43,472 nucleotides of DNA from Anaerolineales bacterium (lineage in GTDB: Bacteria; Chloroflexota; Anaerolineae; Anaerolineales; UBA11858): assembly GCA_016783125.1 (NCBI GenBank), contig JADHXE010000005.1, positions 1 through 43,472 on the forward strand, written 5' to 3'. The position numbers were made by a program, and so were the translations under genes. Shown piece by piece: positions 8,349 through 16,435 of this stretch. How positions within the stretch are numbered: position 1 is the stretch's first letter; every line of letters begins with the position of its first letter. The notes under the pieces were generated by a model, which worked only from the letters and a program-made list of their open reading frames with translations, had not been told where the DNA came from and did no database searches.

Positions 8349-10241
8349 ATGGACAAAGTCTTGCTGATCACCATGCCCTTCAGCTTTGCCCACTCGCCGG
8401 CAATAGGCATCAGCCTGCTCCGAAGTGCTCTGCGAAAACGGGGCGTTGCCTGCGATGTCCGCTACCTTCAATTTCCTCTTGCTTCCAAGATTGGGCTTGA
8501 CCTCTATTTCCGCTTTGCCCAGTTTGCCCCTCGGGCAATGGTGGGCGAATGGCTCTTCGCCCATCACCTGTTCGATGATCAACTCCCTACCCCACAACGT
8601 TATGTGGATGATATTTTGCGTCAGCATCCTGATGCTATCAACAAGAACCTGATTGCACAATTACCGGGTCTGCGTGCGTTGACCGGACCATATCTGGATG
8701 CCTGCGTGGAGGCTGTCCCCTGGGAGCAGTATGCTGTGGTTGGCTTCAGTTCCACCTTCGCGCAGAACACGGCCTCACTAGCCCTGGCTCAGAGGGTCAA
8801 GGAAATCTGGCCCGACAAGGTCATTGTTTTCGGGGGTGCCAATTGCGAAGGCGAGATGGGTATCGAACTACACCGCCAGTTCCCCTTCGTGGATTACGTC
8901 TGTTCCGGGGAGAGCGATCTGCTTTTCCCAGCCCTGATCGAGCGGTTGGCGTCTGGGGGTGAGGTGGACGACCTGCCGGGACTGATCTATCGTCGTAACG
9001 GTGAGACAATCTCCAATGGTACGCACGCACCGCCTATCTTCGACCTGGATGCGCTACCTCTTCCTGACTATGATGATTATTTTACGCAGCTTGAGGAGAG
9101 CGACCTGACATTGGATCCGGCAGAAATGAGGCTGCCGATGGAGACCAGTCGAGGTTGCTGGTGGGGGGCTAAGTCTCAATGTATCTTCTGCGGACTGAAC
9201 AAAGATACCCTGAGTTACCGCAGCAAGAGCAGCAAACGTGCCCTGGAGGAGTTCGCCTACTTGGCCCGTCGCTACCCGACCATCAAGTACGTTGATGTTT
9301 CGGATAAAATCCTGGATGTACGCTATTTCCGGGATGTTGTCCCAGGTTTGATCGAGCGCGACCTGGGACTCAACATTTTTTATTTTGTCAAAACCAATCT
9401 GAGTCAGGAGCAAGTTCGTCTGCTTCGACAGGCAGGTATCCGGCGTATCCAACCGGGTATTGAGAGCCTAGATAGCGATATCTTGCAGATCATGCGTAAG
9501 GGGTGCACAACCACGCAGAATGTGCAACTTCTCAAATGGGGGGGCGAGCTAGGATTGGAAGTAATTTGGAACTTTATCGCTGGTTTTCCAGGCGAAGACC
9601 CGGCGGCCTATCAACACATGGCCGAGATGATCCCTGCTTTGGTTCACCTCCAACCGCCTGCTGGGGAAGCGGGTCAGGTGCGTCTGGACCGCTTCAGCCC
9701 CTATTTTCAGGAACCGGAAGCCTATGGCATGCTGAATGTCCGCCCCACCCAGGCTTATCGGTATGTTTATCCATTCCCCGAAGAGAGCCTGGCCCGCCTG
9801 GCTTGCTATTTTGACTTTGACTATGCTGACGACCGGCAGCCAGAGAGATACACCCGAGTGCTGAACGAGGCTATAGAAAAGTGGCGCTCGCTAACCGACT
9901 CTGGATCGCTGCTCTCCCTCCATAGTGACGGACGGCTCACTCTGTACGACACCAGACCAAGCGCCCGCCAGCGGGAAATCGTGCTGGTGGGGATGGCAAA
10001 AGCCGTCTACGACTATTGTGACGAGGGGCAAACCCTCCCTGCTGTCCTGCGTCACCTCAAGCAGATCGGGGAGCCTCACGAGGCAGCAGACGTTCTGGTC
10101 ATGTTGAATGCACTGGTGGAGGTCAGGGCGATGTTGCACGCCGACGACCGCTATTTGAGTCTGGCCATTCCCATGGATGAGCCTGCACGAGGGTTCATTG
10201 ACAGCTTCGTGGCTGCGCTCACCACATCCGGATCAACATGA
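8349..10241 (+). CDS. B12-binding radical SAM RiPP maturase, copy 2
   Basis: This is a paralogue of the preceding gene (630 residues) with the same first 12 residues (MDKVLLITMPFS), the same FGGANCEGEMG segment and the cluster motif C270-x7-C278-x2-C281. The clearest differences are after the radical SAM core (for example LQPPAGEAGQVRLDRF against LQPPETWGLSRLRLDRF). Two intact copies may serve the two precursor peptides or two positions in one core. Its last 4 nt overlap the start of the flavoprotein gene (ATGA), which places the reductase in the same transcript and suggests matched expression. Confidence 0.9.
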   Translation: MDKVLLITMPFSFAHSPAIGISLLRSALRKRGVACDVRYLQFPLASKIGLDLYFRFAQFAPRAMVGEWLFAHHLFDDQLPTPQRYVDDILRQHPDAINKNLIAQLPGLRALTGPYLDACVEAVPWEQYAVVGFSSTFAQNTASLALAQRVKEIWPDKVIVFGGANCEGEMGIELHRQFPFVDYVCSGESDLLFPALIERLASGGEVDDLPGLIYRRNGETISNGTHAPPIFDLDALPLPDYDDYFTQLEESDLTLDPAEMRLPMETSRGCWWGAKSQCIFCGLNKDTLSYRSKSSKRALEEFAYLARRYPTIKYVDVSDKILDVRYFRDVVPGLIERDLGLNIFYFVKTNLSQEQVRLLRQAGIRRIQPGIESLDSDILQIMRKGCTTTQNVQLLKWGGELGLEVIWNFIAGFPGEDPAAYQHMAEMIPALVHLQPPAGEAGQVRLDRFSPYFQEPEAYGMLNVRPTQAYRYVYPFPEESLARLACYFDFDYADDRQPERYTRVLNEAIEKWRSLTDSGSLLSLHSDGRLTLYDTRPSARQREIVLVGMAKAVYDYCDEGQTLPAVLRHLKQIGEPHEAADVLVMLNALVEVRAMLHADDRYLSLAIPMDEPARGFIDSFVAALTTSGST

Positions 10242-11386
10242 CTATCGAATCTTTTGACGTCATCATCGTCGGCTGCGGGCCGGCGGGGGCCTCGACGGCA
10301 CTGCATTTGCTTCAGCGCGACCACGGCTGGAGCGAGCGCATGCTCATCCTCGAAAAAGAGCACTTCCCACGTGAGAAACTGTGCGGTGGCGGTATCACGC
10401 GCCTCGGCGGATCAATACTGGCGGCGCTGGGCTTATCCATCGAAGTCCCACATGTGTACGTGCGCGAGGCGCATCTGCAATTTGAAGACCTTACCATTCT
10501 AGCGCGAGGTGTACCGATGTTTTGGGTGACTCACCGGTCCGAGTTCGATGCCTGGCTCAGCCAAAAAGCATCCGAGCGTGGGGCGCGCCTGCGCGAGGGC
10601 GAACCGGTGATTCACATTGAGGTAAACACGATCGGGGTTACAGTAACAACCAATAAAGCCCAGTACCGCGCGAAGGTACTGGTCGGCGCCGATGGCTCAA
10701 AAGGCATCGTGCGCAAGCGGGCGGGTCTAAAACGTGCTAAACGTGTATCAGTATCACGCCTGTTGGAGGTGATCACACCCGAAGACCCCGCCGTCACCCC
10801 GGAGTTCCGCGAGCAATTTGCGACCCTAGACTTTTCGCCAATGATGAACAACTTACAAGGTTATTACTGGGATTTCCCCTCGTTGGTTAAGGGCGAGCCC
10901 CACATGAACCGAGGCGTATTCGATTCGCGCACGGCCTCCCGCCGTCCACGCGCCAGGCTCAAATCCATCTTGGCCGAGAACATGAAAGCGCGCCATCGTG
11001 ACCTGGCGGTCGTGGAATTGAAAGGGCATCCGCTGCATTGGATTGACTGGCGCGGCCTGTTCAGCCGCCCTCATGTGCTGTTGGTGGGCGATGCTGCCGG
11101 GGCTGATCCGCTGCTGGGCGAAGGGATCGCTTTTGCGCTCGACTATGGCCGCATTGCAGCCGACGCCATAACAGATGCCTTTGCCAGAGAAGACTTCTCC
11201 TTTCGGGACTATCGCCGCCGCATCATGACTGACCGGCTTGGGCGTCTGCTGCTGCTGCGCTGGACAATGGCAACAGTTTTGTACAGTAAAATGGGTCGCT
11301 GGGTCTGGCGCCTGTGGTATGGCGCGCTCGTGCTATTGCACTTCTGGAAATTCCTGCGCCGTCAGGTATTCCGAAAAACAATTTAA
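10238..11386 (+). CDS. Geranylgeranyl reductase-family FAD oxidoreductase
   Basis: This 382-residue flavoprotein starts with a dinucleotide-binding motif (DVIIVGCGPAGAS, G12-x-G14-x-x-G17). It has the family-typical REKLCGGGITRLG segment near 46-57 and a second FAD motif (VGDAAGADPLLGEGI) near 282-296. These three features are those of the geranylgeranyl reductase family, which saturates double bonds of isoprenoid chains; related enzymes also act as halogenases or monooxygenases. A basic, hydrophobic C-terminus (about 330-382) could associate with the membrane. In this cluster, which also has two isoprenoid-synthase-like proteins, reduction of a prenyl group on the peptide is a reasonable inference. 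The substrate is not shown by the sequence. Confidence 0.85.
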   Translation: MTIESFDVIIVGCGPAGASTALHLLQRDHGWSERMLILEKEHFPREKLCGGGITRLGGSILAALGLSIEVPHVYVREAHLQFEDLTILARGVPMFWVTHRSEFDAWLSQKASERGARLREGEPVIHIEVNTIGVTVTTNKAQYRAKVLVGADGSKGIVRKRAGLKRAKRVSVSRLLEVITPEDPAVTPEFREQFATLDFSPMMNNLQGYYWDFPSLVKGEPHMNRGVFDSRTASRRPRARLKSILAENMKARHRDLAVVELKGHPLHWIDWRGLFSRPHVLLVGDAAGADPLLGEGIAFALDYGRIAADAITDAFAREDFSFRDYRRRIMTDRLGRLLLLRWTMATVLYSKMGRWVWRLWYGALVLLHFWKFLRRQVFRKTI

Positions 11387-11396
11387 AGGACCGAAA

Positions 11397-13160
11397 ATGT
11401 TAGTTTCTGAAATCACACGAAGTCTTCCTGCCTCTTTAGAATGGATGGTGCTTTTTAACCTTAGCGCCCTGAGGCTCCTGCTTGATGATAACACAGCCAG
11501 ACAGATGTTTTTTCTTCCTGAAAGCATACAGCTCGAACTATTCAGTCATGTCATCCTGACGAGCGAAGGGCCTGTTCTGGCTCCCCACAAAGAATCAGGG
11601 CTGGTTAACCCTCAAGATGACAGCATCTGGCCCACTCCTGAAACCTCATTGTATGAGCGTTTTATCACTCAGCTTGATCAGTTTCCACTGGATGAGGCTG
11701 ATTGCCTCGGCGTAGGAGAGATTGCCCCGTTTTTCCCACCGGTTTTATTATATCTCCAGATCAGGTCAGGCGTGGGGGAAGCGCAGGCAATCTTCTCCGA
11801 AAAGCCCTTACAGTACCACTATGAGCTCCTTCGGGCTGTGGGAGTGAAGTTCATCGGTGGGGAAAAGCGAGGCTCACACTATGTTGCTAATTTCACCGTC
11901 GACCTGTCCACGCATCTCCACGCCGGAGAGTTGGCGGACTTCACCAGGACAGGCCATTGCAATGCCTTCTTTCTGCAGCATGGTGGCATAAGCCCTAAAT
12001 TGGAAGCCGGACTGATCTCAGCCGTCAATGATAGGGTAACCTGGGCCAGAGACCTCAGCCTTAAAACCGCCATAGAACTTGGCGAAAAGGCCTTTAAACA
12101 AACCATGGCAATGACCTGTCAGCCGCCGCCACCAGCACAACCTTTTCCCTTCGGTGACCTCGTTCCTCTTGGATTTTTACTCAGAGCTTTAAACGCTGCC
12201 CCTAAAAACTCTTCGGCCTCGAAGATACGCAAGAAGTTAAAGAAACTGGTGCTTGGCAAACGCCAGGACAACCTTTGGCCCTTTCACAGCGGCGATATAA
12301 CCACCTCGACCGACTCCGCGCTTGTACTACAGGGGATAACTGCCCCTGAATCTGTCCAGACCCTGGAGGAGTTCGCCGATGGACGTGGAGGATATTATCC
12401 CCAACTTTGGTCTCGCGAGGAGCAAACGGGGAAAATGGTGGTGGGGGACTGGAACCGTCATTGGTGCCAATCTGATTTCGCCACCACTTGTCTCGTAAAG
12501 TCACTCAGGCGAGAGGCTGGGCTGGCTACCAAAACCCCAAGTGAATATTTGGAGAAGTCTTTTACGAAAAGAAGCGGACTTTATCTCGCCAATCCCTATC
12601 TTGTTGATTGGGCTTTGGCTTGGGCCATCCGGGGAGATGAATCAGCATCAGAGCTGAGGTCTAGACTCCTAAGGGAGATCCTGGTGAGCATGAATGATGA
12701 TTACTCTTTTGGTACCTTTGACATACCCCTATCCACCGCATTCGCCATCCTGAGCCTGGCCAAACTCGGCTTTCGTGACCGGCCCCTGCGGCTAGCTCAA
12801 CTTCGCTTATCAGAGTTTATGGAGGAAGATGGCAAGTGGCCTGAAGCTATCCCCTTCTACTCGACCTACAGACTTCCCGATGCCTTTTCAGCACTGATAG
12901 GCGATGACCGCGCAGACCAAACTTCCGCCACTGGACAGATCGTCCGTGTAAACAGCCAATGTCACGCCATTTCCTACTACATTGACAGTCACGGGATCAT
13001 AACAGCGGCTGTGGCTATGCTGGCCTTATCCGAAGATTGTGACTCGACCAAACAAGATAAAAATAGGAAGGACAAGGGGAAAATGGAAAGCCATCCTCGC
13101 TATCGTTGTTGCAATCATTCAGAATATATTTCTTATTTCGCACTGCCTCCCTATCTATAA
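11397..13160 (+). CDS. Prenyltransferase/squalene-cyclase-like alpha-barrel protein
   Basis: The ATG at 11397 is preferred because AAAGGA lies just upstream and the longer frame would begin inside the reductase gene; this gives 587 residues. The second half has repeats like those of the (alpha/alpha)6 terpenoid cyclase/prenyltransferase fold: NLWPFHSGDITTSTDSALVL near 292-311, GDWNRHWCQSDFATTCLVKSL near 350-370, and FDIPLSTAFAILSLAKLGF followed by DGKWPEAIPFYS. The catalytic DxDD of class II cyclases is not intact: the aligned stretch reads STDSA with one Asp. It may cyclise or bind a prenyl chain, or have a changed catalytic acid. It is the last gene before the convergent YcaO gene, 48 nt away. 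Confidence 0.65.
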   Translation: MLVSEITRSLPASLEWMVLFNLSALRLLLDDNTARQMFFLPESIQLELFSHVILTSEGPVLAPHKESGLVNPQDDSIWPTPETSLYERFITQLDQFPLDEADCLGVGEIAPFFPPVLLYLQIRSGVGEAQAIFSEKPLQYHYELLRAVGVKFIGGEKRGSHYVANFTVDLSTHLHAGELADFTRTGHCNAFFLQHGGISPKLEAGLISAVNDRVTWARDLSLKTAIELGEKAFKQTMAMTCQPPPPAQPFPFGDLVPLGFLLRALNAAPKNSSASKIRKKLKKLVLGKRQDNLWPFHSGDITTSTDSALVLQGITAPESVQTLEEFADGRGGYYPQLWSREEQTGKMVVGDWNRHWCQSDFATTCLVKSLRREAGLATKTPSEYLEKSFTKRSGLYLANPYLVDWALAWAIRGDESASELRSRLLREILVSMNDDYSFGTFDIPLSTAFAILSLAKLGFRDRPLRLAQLRLSEFMEEDGKWPEAIPFYSTYRLPDAFSALIGDDRADQTSATGQIVRVNSQCHAISYYIDSHGIITAAVAMLALSEDCDSTKQDKNRKDKGKMESHPRYRCCNHSEYISYFALPPYL

Positions 13161-13208
13161 GCTTTCGATCAACGGGGATTCATCAATGCGCCAATCGTAG
13201 GCGACTTC

Positions 13209-14615
13209 CTATATCAGGTATTTCATCACTCGCGGCCCCAATGCTTCCCATTGAGGGGGTGCATCACTCGTCCAAAAGTCAGCTAGTTCCGGTACGATCA
13301 CTTTGACCACCGGTATGTTGATTTCAGGCTTGGTCAGGTCAACCGCAATGACCTGCTCCAGCCCTCTGATTGCCAGTGCCTCCATCATGTATTGGATATC
13401 TTCCAGGATGTCCAGGTGAATATGCGAGAGCACCTCTGCGAAGCACCGGTCGCCTTGTTTCTCCATGATAGTACGGCGCCGGTCCCACGGCGTCCACCGC
13501 CACTTGGTAGGAGACGATATCCTTGATGTATCCCCGCCCAGCCCCAGCACAAGTCGCTGTTGGGCAGCCTCGGTCAGCGCCCTGGACAGCGCTAGGAGCG
13601 CATTAGGATGGGCGCCTAATCCGCCCCCCTCTGGACCGCCTGGGAGCGCGCTTATGGAGACGGAGAAGGTTGGGATACCAATATCTGAAGTAATGTCCTG
13701 GATACCAACCTGCGCTCCGACCTGATGGATGCGGTTCAGCAGACCAGCTGCTGGAACGACGCCATCAAGGGAATCCAGATCCAGGCTAGTAAAGGGGTCA
13801 TTGGCTGGCGAATCCGCCTCGACGATACCTTCGTCAAATTCGCCAAACAAGATTTCCTGAATGCCCTTTTGTGCCGACTTGATTGAACTGCGAGCGACGG
13901 CCAGGGTCCAGGCGTCGTGCTCAATGGCTTCAGCCAGTCCGTGGCAGATTGCCTCTTCCAGACTGTTGCCGGCGCCAAGTCCGGTGGGAGTATCACTACA
14001 AACCCTGTCGACCTGTCGCGGTTGGTAGGACAGTGTAGCTGCATCTGCCGGAACCCAGACTTCCTCGCCAGCAGACAAGTCTGTTCCTATGACCCATTCT
14101 AACTTCTGATCGTGGCTGTAGGCCGCTGGGGAGAGAAGAGTGAGTTTCAGCGGATCCACGACCTCTGCATCCCCTCGATTTCGCATCTCCCGATAGCTTC
14201 CCATGATCGGTGTTTCTGTTGGGCAACGGGCCGAAAATTTCTCAATGGCTTCCATCATCGCGCTCATCTTGGCATCAAGCGGGGAAAGACCCTTACCGGC
14301 AGAGGATAAGAAAGACTTTCCAGGGGCTGCGTTATCTTGATGAAACACTTCCACCCTCGCCAGCAGCTTCTCGACCTTCTTTTCGTCTCCAGCTAAAGCC
14401 TGGCTGGCGAAGCGACGCAAATCTGCCTCCTCCCTCAAAGGGCCAAAAGCCGCACAAATTGGTATTCCCAAGATATCGAGGTCGGTGAGTTCAATGAGGT
14501 GGGTAATGCCAACAACCTGCATGAGCGGCTGGATGCGGCGATAGGTATCAGCGGGGGCAACGGCCCGCGGGAGAATACCGTTTTGCCATTTGGGGGCGCT
14601 ACGAAGTTCGATCAT
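13209..14615 (-). CDS. YcaO cyclodehydratase-like enzyme
   Basis: YcaO enzymes use ATP to activate peptide amides, giving azolines, thioamides or amidines. The ATP-binding motifs are present: S118-xxx-E122-xx-E125 in KMSAMMEAIEKFSA, and N217-xxx-E221-A followed by HG-xx-E229-A-I-E232-x-D234 in GNSLEEAICHGLAEAIEHDAW. The length of 468 residues is normal. The C-terminus (GPRVMKYLI) lacks the proline-rich PxPxP tail of azoline-forming TOMM YcaOs. No E1-like/ocin-ThiF partner, TfuA or dehydrogenase is seen in the window. GGAG lies about 10 nt before the ATG. The precursors upstream carry two core Cys residues that could be substrates. It is the last gene of the minus-strand block. Confidence 0.93.
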   Translation of the reverse strand: MIELRSAPKWQNGILPRAVAPADTYRRIQPLMQVVGITHLIELTDLDILGIPICAAFGPLREEADLRRFASQALAGDEKKVEKLLARVEVFHQDNAAPGKSFLSSAGKGLSPLDAKMSAMMEAIEKFSARCPTETPIMGSYREMRNRGDAEVVDPLKLTLLSPAAYSHDQKLEWVIGTDLSAGEEVWVPADAATLSYQPRQVDRVCSDTPTGLGAGNSLEEAICHGLAEAIEHDAWTLAVARSSIKSAQKGIQEILFGEFDEGIVEADSPANDPFTSLDLDSLDGVVPAAGLLNRIHQVGAQVGIQDITSDIGIPTFSVSISALPGGPEGGGLGAHPNALLALSRALTEAAQQRLVLGLGGDTSRISSPTKWRWTPWDRRRTIMEKQGDRCFAEVLSHIHLDILEDIQYMMEALAIRGLEQVIAVDLTKPEINIPVVKVIVPELADFWTSDAPPQWEALGPRVMKYLI

Positions 14616-14635
14616 TCTTCAGAAATCTCCAAGTC

Positions 14636-14682
14636 AGAAAAAGTTAGCCGACACAGACGAGCGGAAAGCCGCCTGTGTCGGC
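14636..14682 (-). terminator. Hairpin plus T-run between precursors and YcaO
   Basis: On the minus strand the stem GCCGACACAG (14682-14673) pairs with CTGTGTCGGC (14656-14647), with a further GCGG/CCGC pairing inside. A T-rich tract follows (A-rich on the plus strand at 14637-14645). It lies between the downstream precursor gene and YcaO, so it probably acts as a partial terminator that keeps YcaO transcript below precursor transcript. Confidence 0.75.
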
Positions 14683-14761
14683 ACGAGATCACCCAGCAAG
14701 CCTGAACTAAGTTGGTAATTTGACCTATTGACTCTCCGGAGTCTCCGGTTTGACGGGGGAA

Positions 14762-15013
14762 TTATTCCCAGAGACAGGTGTCTATTGGTTGAGACTTGCC
14801 CCAGCACCCCATGGTCAGTCGTTGATCGAGATCAGCCAAACCCGCTTCCAATTTCTCTTTGTCCATCTCTTTGATGGCTTTCATTTGCTCAGGGGTCAGT
14901 TCCATTCCGGCCTCCGCCACAGCCGCCTCTGCATCGTCCAGCAGCTTCTGGCGGAAGTCTGGGTCAGCGAGGGCTTTGCCTGCAATCGTGCGTAGATCTT
15001 CTTTACTAGCCAT
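14762..15013 (-). CDS. RiPP precursor peptide A (Nif11-like leader)
   Basis: This 83-residue peptide has a helical acidic leader (LRTIAGKALADPDFRQKLLDD, then EQMKAIKEMDKEKL) of the Nif11/Franean1_4349-like style. The leader is joined to a short C-terminal core running from LTMGCWGK to TCLWE. The core has Cys-x9-Cys, a Trp after the first Cys, and a Trp before the acidic last residue. The block RLTMGCWGK is identical in precursor B. A very strong Shine-Dalgarno AGGAGGT stands 5 nt before the ATG, as expected for a highly made substrate. There is no clear double-Gly cleavage site. The two intact B12 radical SAM enzymes, the SPASM enzyme, YcaO and the isoprenoid-like enzymes are the likely modifiers. 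Confidence 0.88.
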   Translation of the reverse strand: MASKEDLRTIAGKALADPDFRQKLLDDAEAAVAEAGMELTPEQMKAIKEMDKEKLEAGLADLDQRLTMGCWGKSQPIDTCLWE

Positions 15014-15142
15014 TTTGTACCTCCTAGTACTCTAACTTAATTTGATAGTACGGGATGGCAGAAACGTCGGCTTGCTGGGTGCCATCCTTCGGATGTTTTA
15101 CCGTCCTCTTTATTACCTCGAACGCCTATTTCGGCGGGGATA

Positions 15143-15388
15143 TTAATCCCAGGTACAAGGATTATAACCCTTCCCCCAGCAACCCATAGTCAGTCGCTCA
15201 TCGAGATCGGCAAAGCCTGCTTGCAACTGCTCCTTGTCCATATCCTTGAGCGTTTTCATCTGTTCTGCTGATAGTTCGAACCCGGCTTCTGCAGCCGCCG
15301 CCTCTGGGTCGTCCAGCAACTTCTGGCGGAAGTCTGGGTCGGCGAGGGCTTTGCCCGCGATAGTGCGAAGATCATCTTTTTCAGCCAT
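15143..15388 (-). CDS. RiPP precursor peptide B (Nif11-like leader)
   Basis: The second ATG is preferred (81 residues), because the Shine-Dalgarno AAGGAG touches the first ATG but is 9 nt from the second, and the product then aligns with precursor A from residue 1 (MAEKDDLRTIAG against MASKEDLRTIAG). The leader differs from A at few positions. The core runs from LTMGCWGK to NPCTWD, with Cys-x7-Cys in place of x9, the same CWGK, and again Trp followed by a final acidic residue. The 2-residue deletion and changed inter-Cys segment show that the core evolves faster than the leader, as in RiPP families. It sits 129 nt upstream of precursor A. Confidence 0.88.
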   Translation of the reverse strand: MAEKDDLRTIAGKALADPDFRQKLLDDPEAAAAEAGFELSAEQMKTLKDMDKEQLQAGFADLDERLTMGCWGKGYNPCTWD

Positions 15389-15499
15389 TCTGTACATCTC
15401 CTTTTTTACTACATTATTCTTCTTGTCTTGACAGTATGAGATTGTAGGAACCTTAATATACTGGGCTGGTGCTGCGACAATCAGAATCTTCCAGTGGCG

Positions 15500-16435
15500 T
15501 TACCGCTCCAACAGGAATGTCTCGAACCACTGTTGATAGCGCTGTTTCATCCAGGCAGCTTCTTCAGCCAGCCCGCGCACCAGGCTGGCCCATGGTTCGA
15601 AGCCCAGTTCGTCTATCACGGCCTCGGCCCGGCCGGCATAATCCCGGATAGTCTCCACATACCGTTGGAGGATTTCGCTGTCAGAGATAGCGGTAGCGAC
15701 ATCCTCCGGCTTGAGCAACTGATCGGCGGTAAACCGCCGGTCTGCTGCCAGCATCCCCAGGAAGGAATTATAGCGATGGTGCTCCAAATCCTCGCGCCAG
15801 TCTTTCAAGTCGTCCACCAACTGCATGGTAGCGTGCATCAGATCAACGGCCTGCTCCAGATCGGGAATCAGATCAGGGTGTCCGGATAGCAGGGCCAGAC
15901 CGGTGGGACAAATTTTTAGTGCAGCGGCTTTATGAGCAGCCCGCTGTAAAAAGGTATCACTAAAGGGGCGACGTGTCTCGCCTTTCTCGACCTCCCAGAG
16001 AATGCTCTCGCCCCACTCCTGCCAGTACCCTTCCATCCGTTCCCAAAACAGGGAGTCAGCCGGAAAGTAGGGCCGGTAATGGCGCACCACCTGCAGGTAG
16101 CACAAGTTACCCAAAACGATCTGAGAGCGGGATGAAGTGCCTGGCCGGTCCCTATCCATAATAAAATCGAAGGACTGGAAGCAGTGCAGCAAGAACAGGT
16201 TGCCCACCGCCATATCCTGGCAGACTTGGTGCTCCACATCCCATTTTTCACCCAGCCAGAAAGGCAGAGCCACCAACGAGAGAAGACCTGGAGAGCTAAA
16301 ATCGTCATTCGTGTAAGGTCGGATGAAATCCGAGCGTAATGCGACCGGAAAAGTATCCAACAGTGCATCGAACCGGCGTCGGATGCTCTGTATCAGTGCG
16401 GCCTTTTCCTCGGAAACCACACTAAGAACGCTCAT
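15500..16435 (-). CDS. Class I isoprenoid-synthase-like protein (ComQ-like?)
   Basis: This 311-residue all-helical protein has two Asp-rich motifs at the spacing expected for class I isoprenoid enzymes: D90-FIM-D94 (FQSFDFIMDRD) and DDLKD at 208-212 in QLVDDLKDWREDLEHHR, which resembles the second Mg-diphosphate motif. The first motif is degenerate (DxxxD instead of DDxxD). A paralogue is encoded at 18207-19463; both share LPFWxGE, a WxEWxxSIxWE stretch, KxCPxGLALLSG and the second Asp motif. ComQ, a class I isoprenyl transferase, modifies a C-terminal Trp in ComX, and the precursors next door end in Trp plus an acidic residue, so peptide prenylation is a strong inference. The start overlaps the end of the SPASM gene by 14 nt. 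Confidence 0.75.
   Translation of the reverse strand: MSVLSVVSEEKAALIQSIRRRFDALLDTFPVALRSDFIRPYTNDDFSSPGLLSLVALPFWLGEKWDVEHQVCQDMAVGNLFLLHCFQSFDFIMDRDRPGTSSRSQIVLGNLCYLQVVRHYRPYFPADSLFWERMEGYWQEWGESILWEVEKGETRRPFSDTFLQRAAHKAAALKICPTGLALLSGHPDLIPDLEQAVDLMHATMQLVDDLKDWREDLEHHRYNSFLGMLAADRRFTADQLLKPEDVATAISDSEILQRYVETIRDYAGRAEAVIDELGFEPWASLVRGLAEEAAWMKQRYQQWFETFLLER

Noticed and set aside
11238-11396. Upstream extension of the cyclase-like gene rich in Cys
   Set aside because: It lies in the coding sequence of the reductase in another frame; the start at 11397 with AAAGGA fits better.
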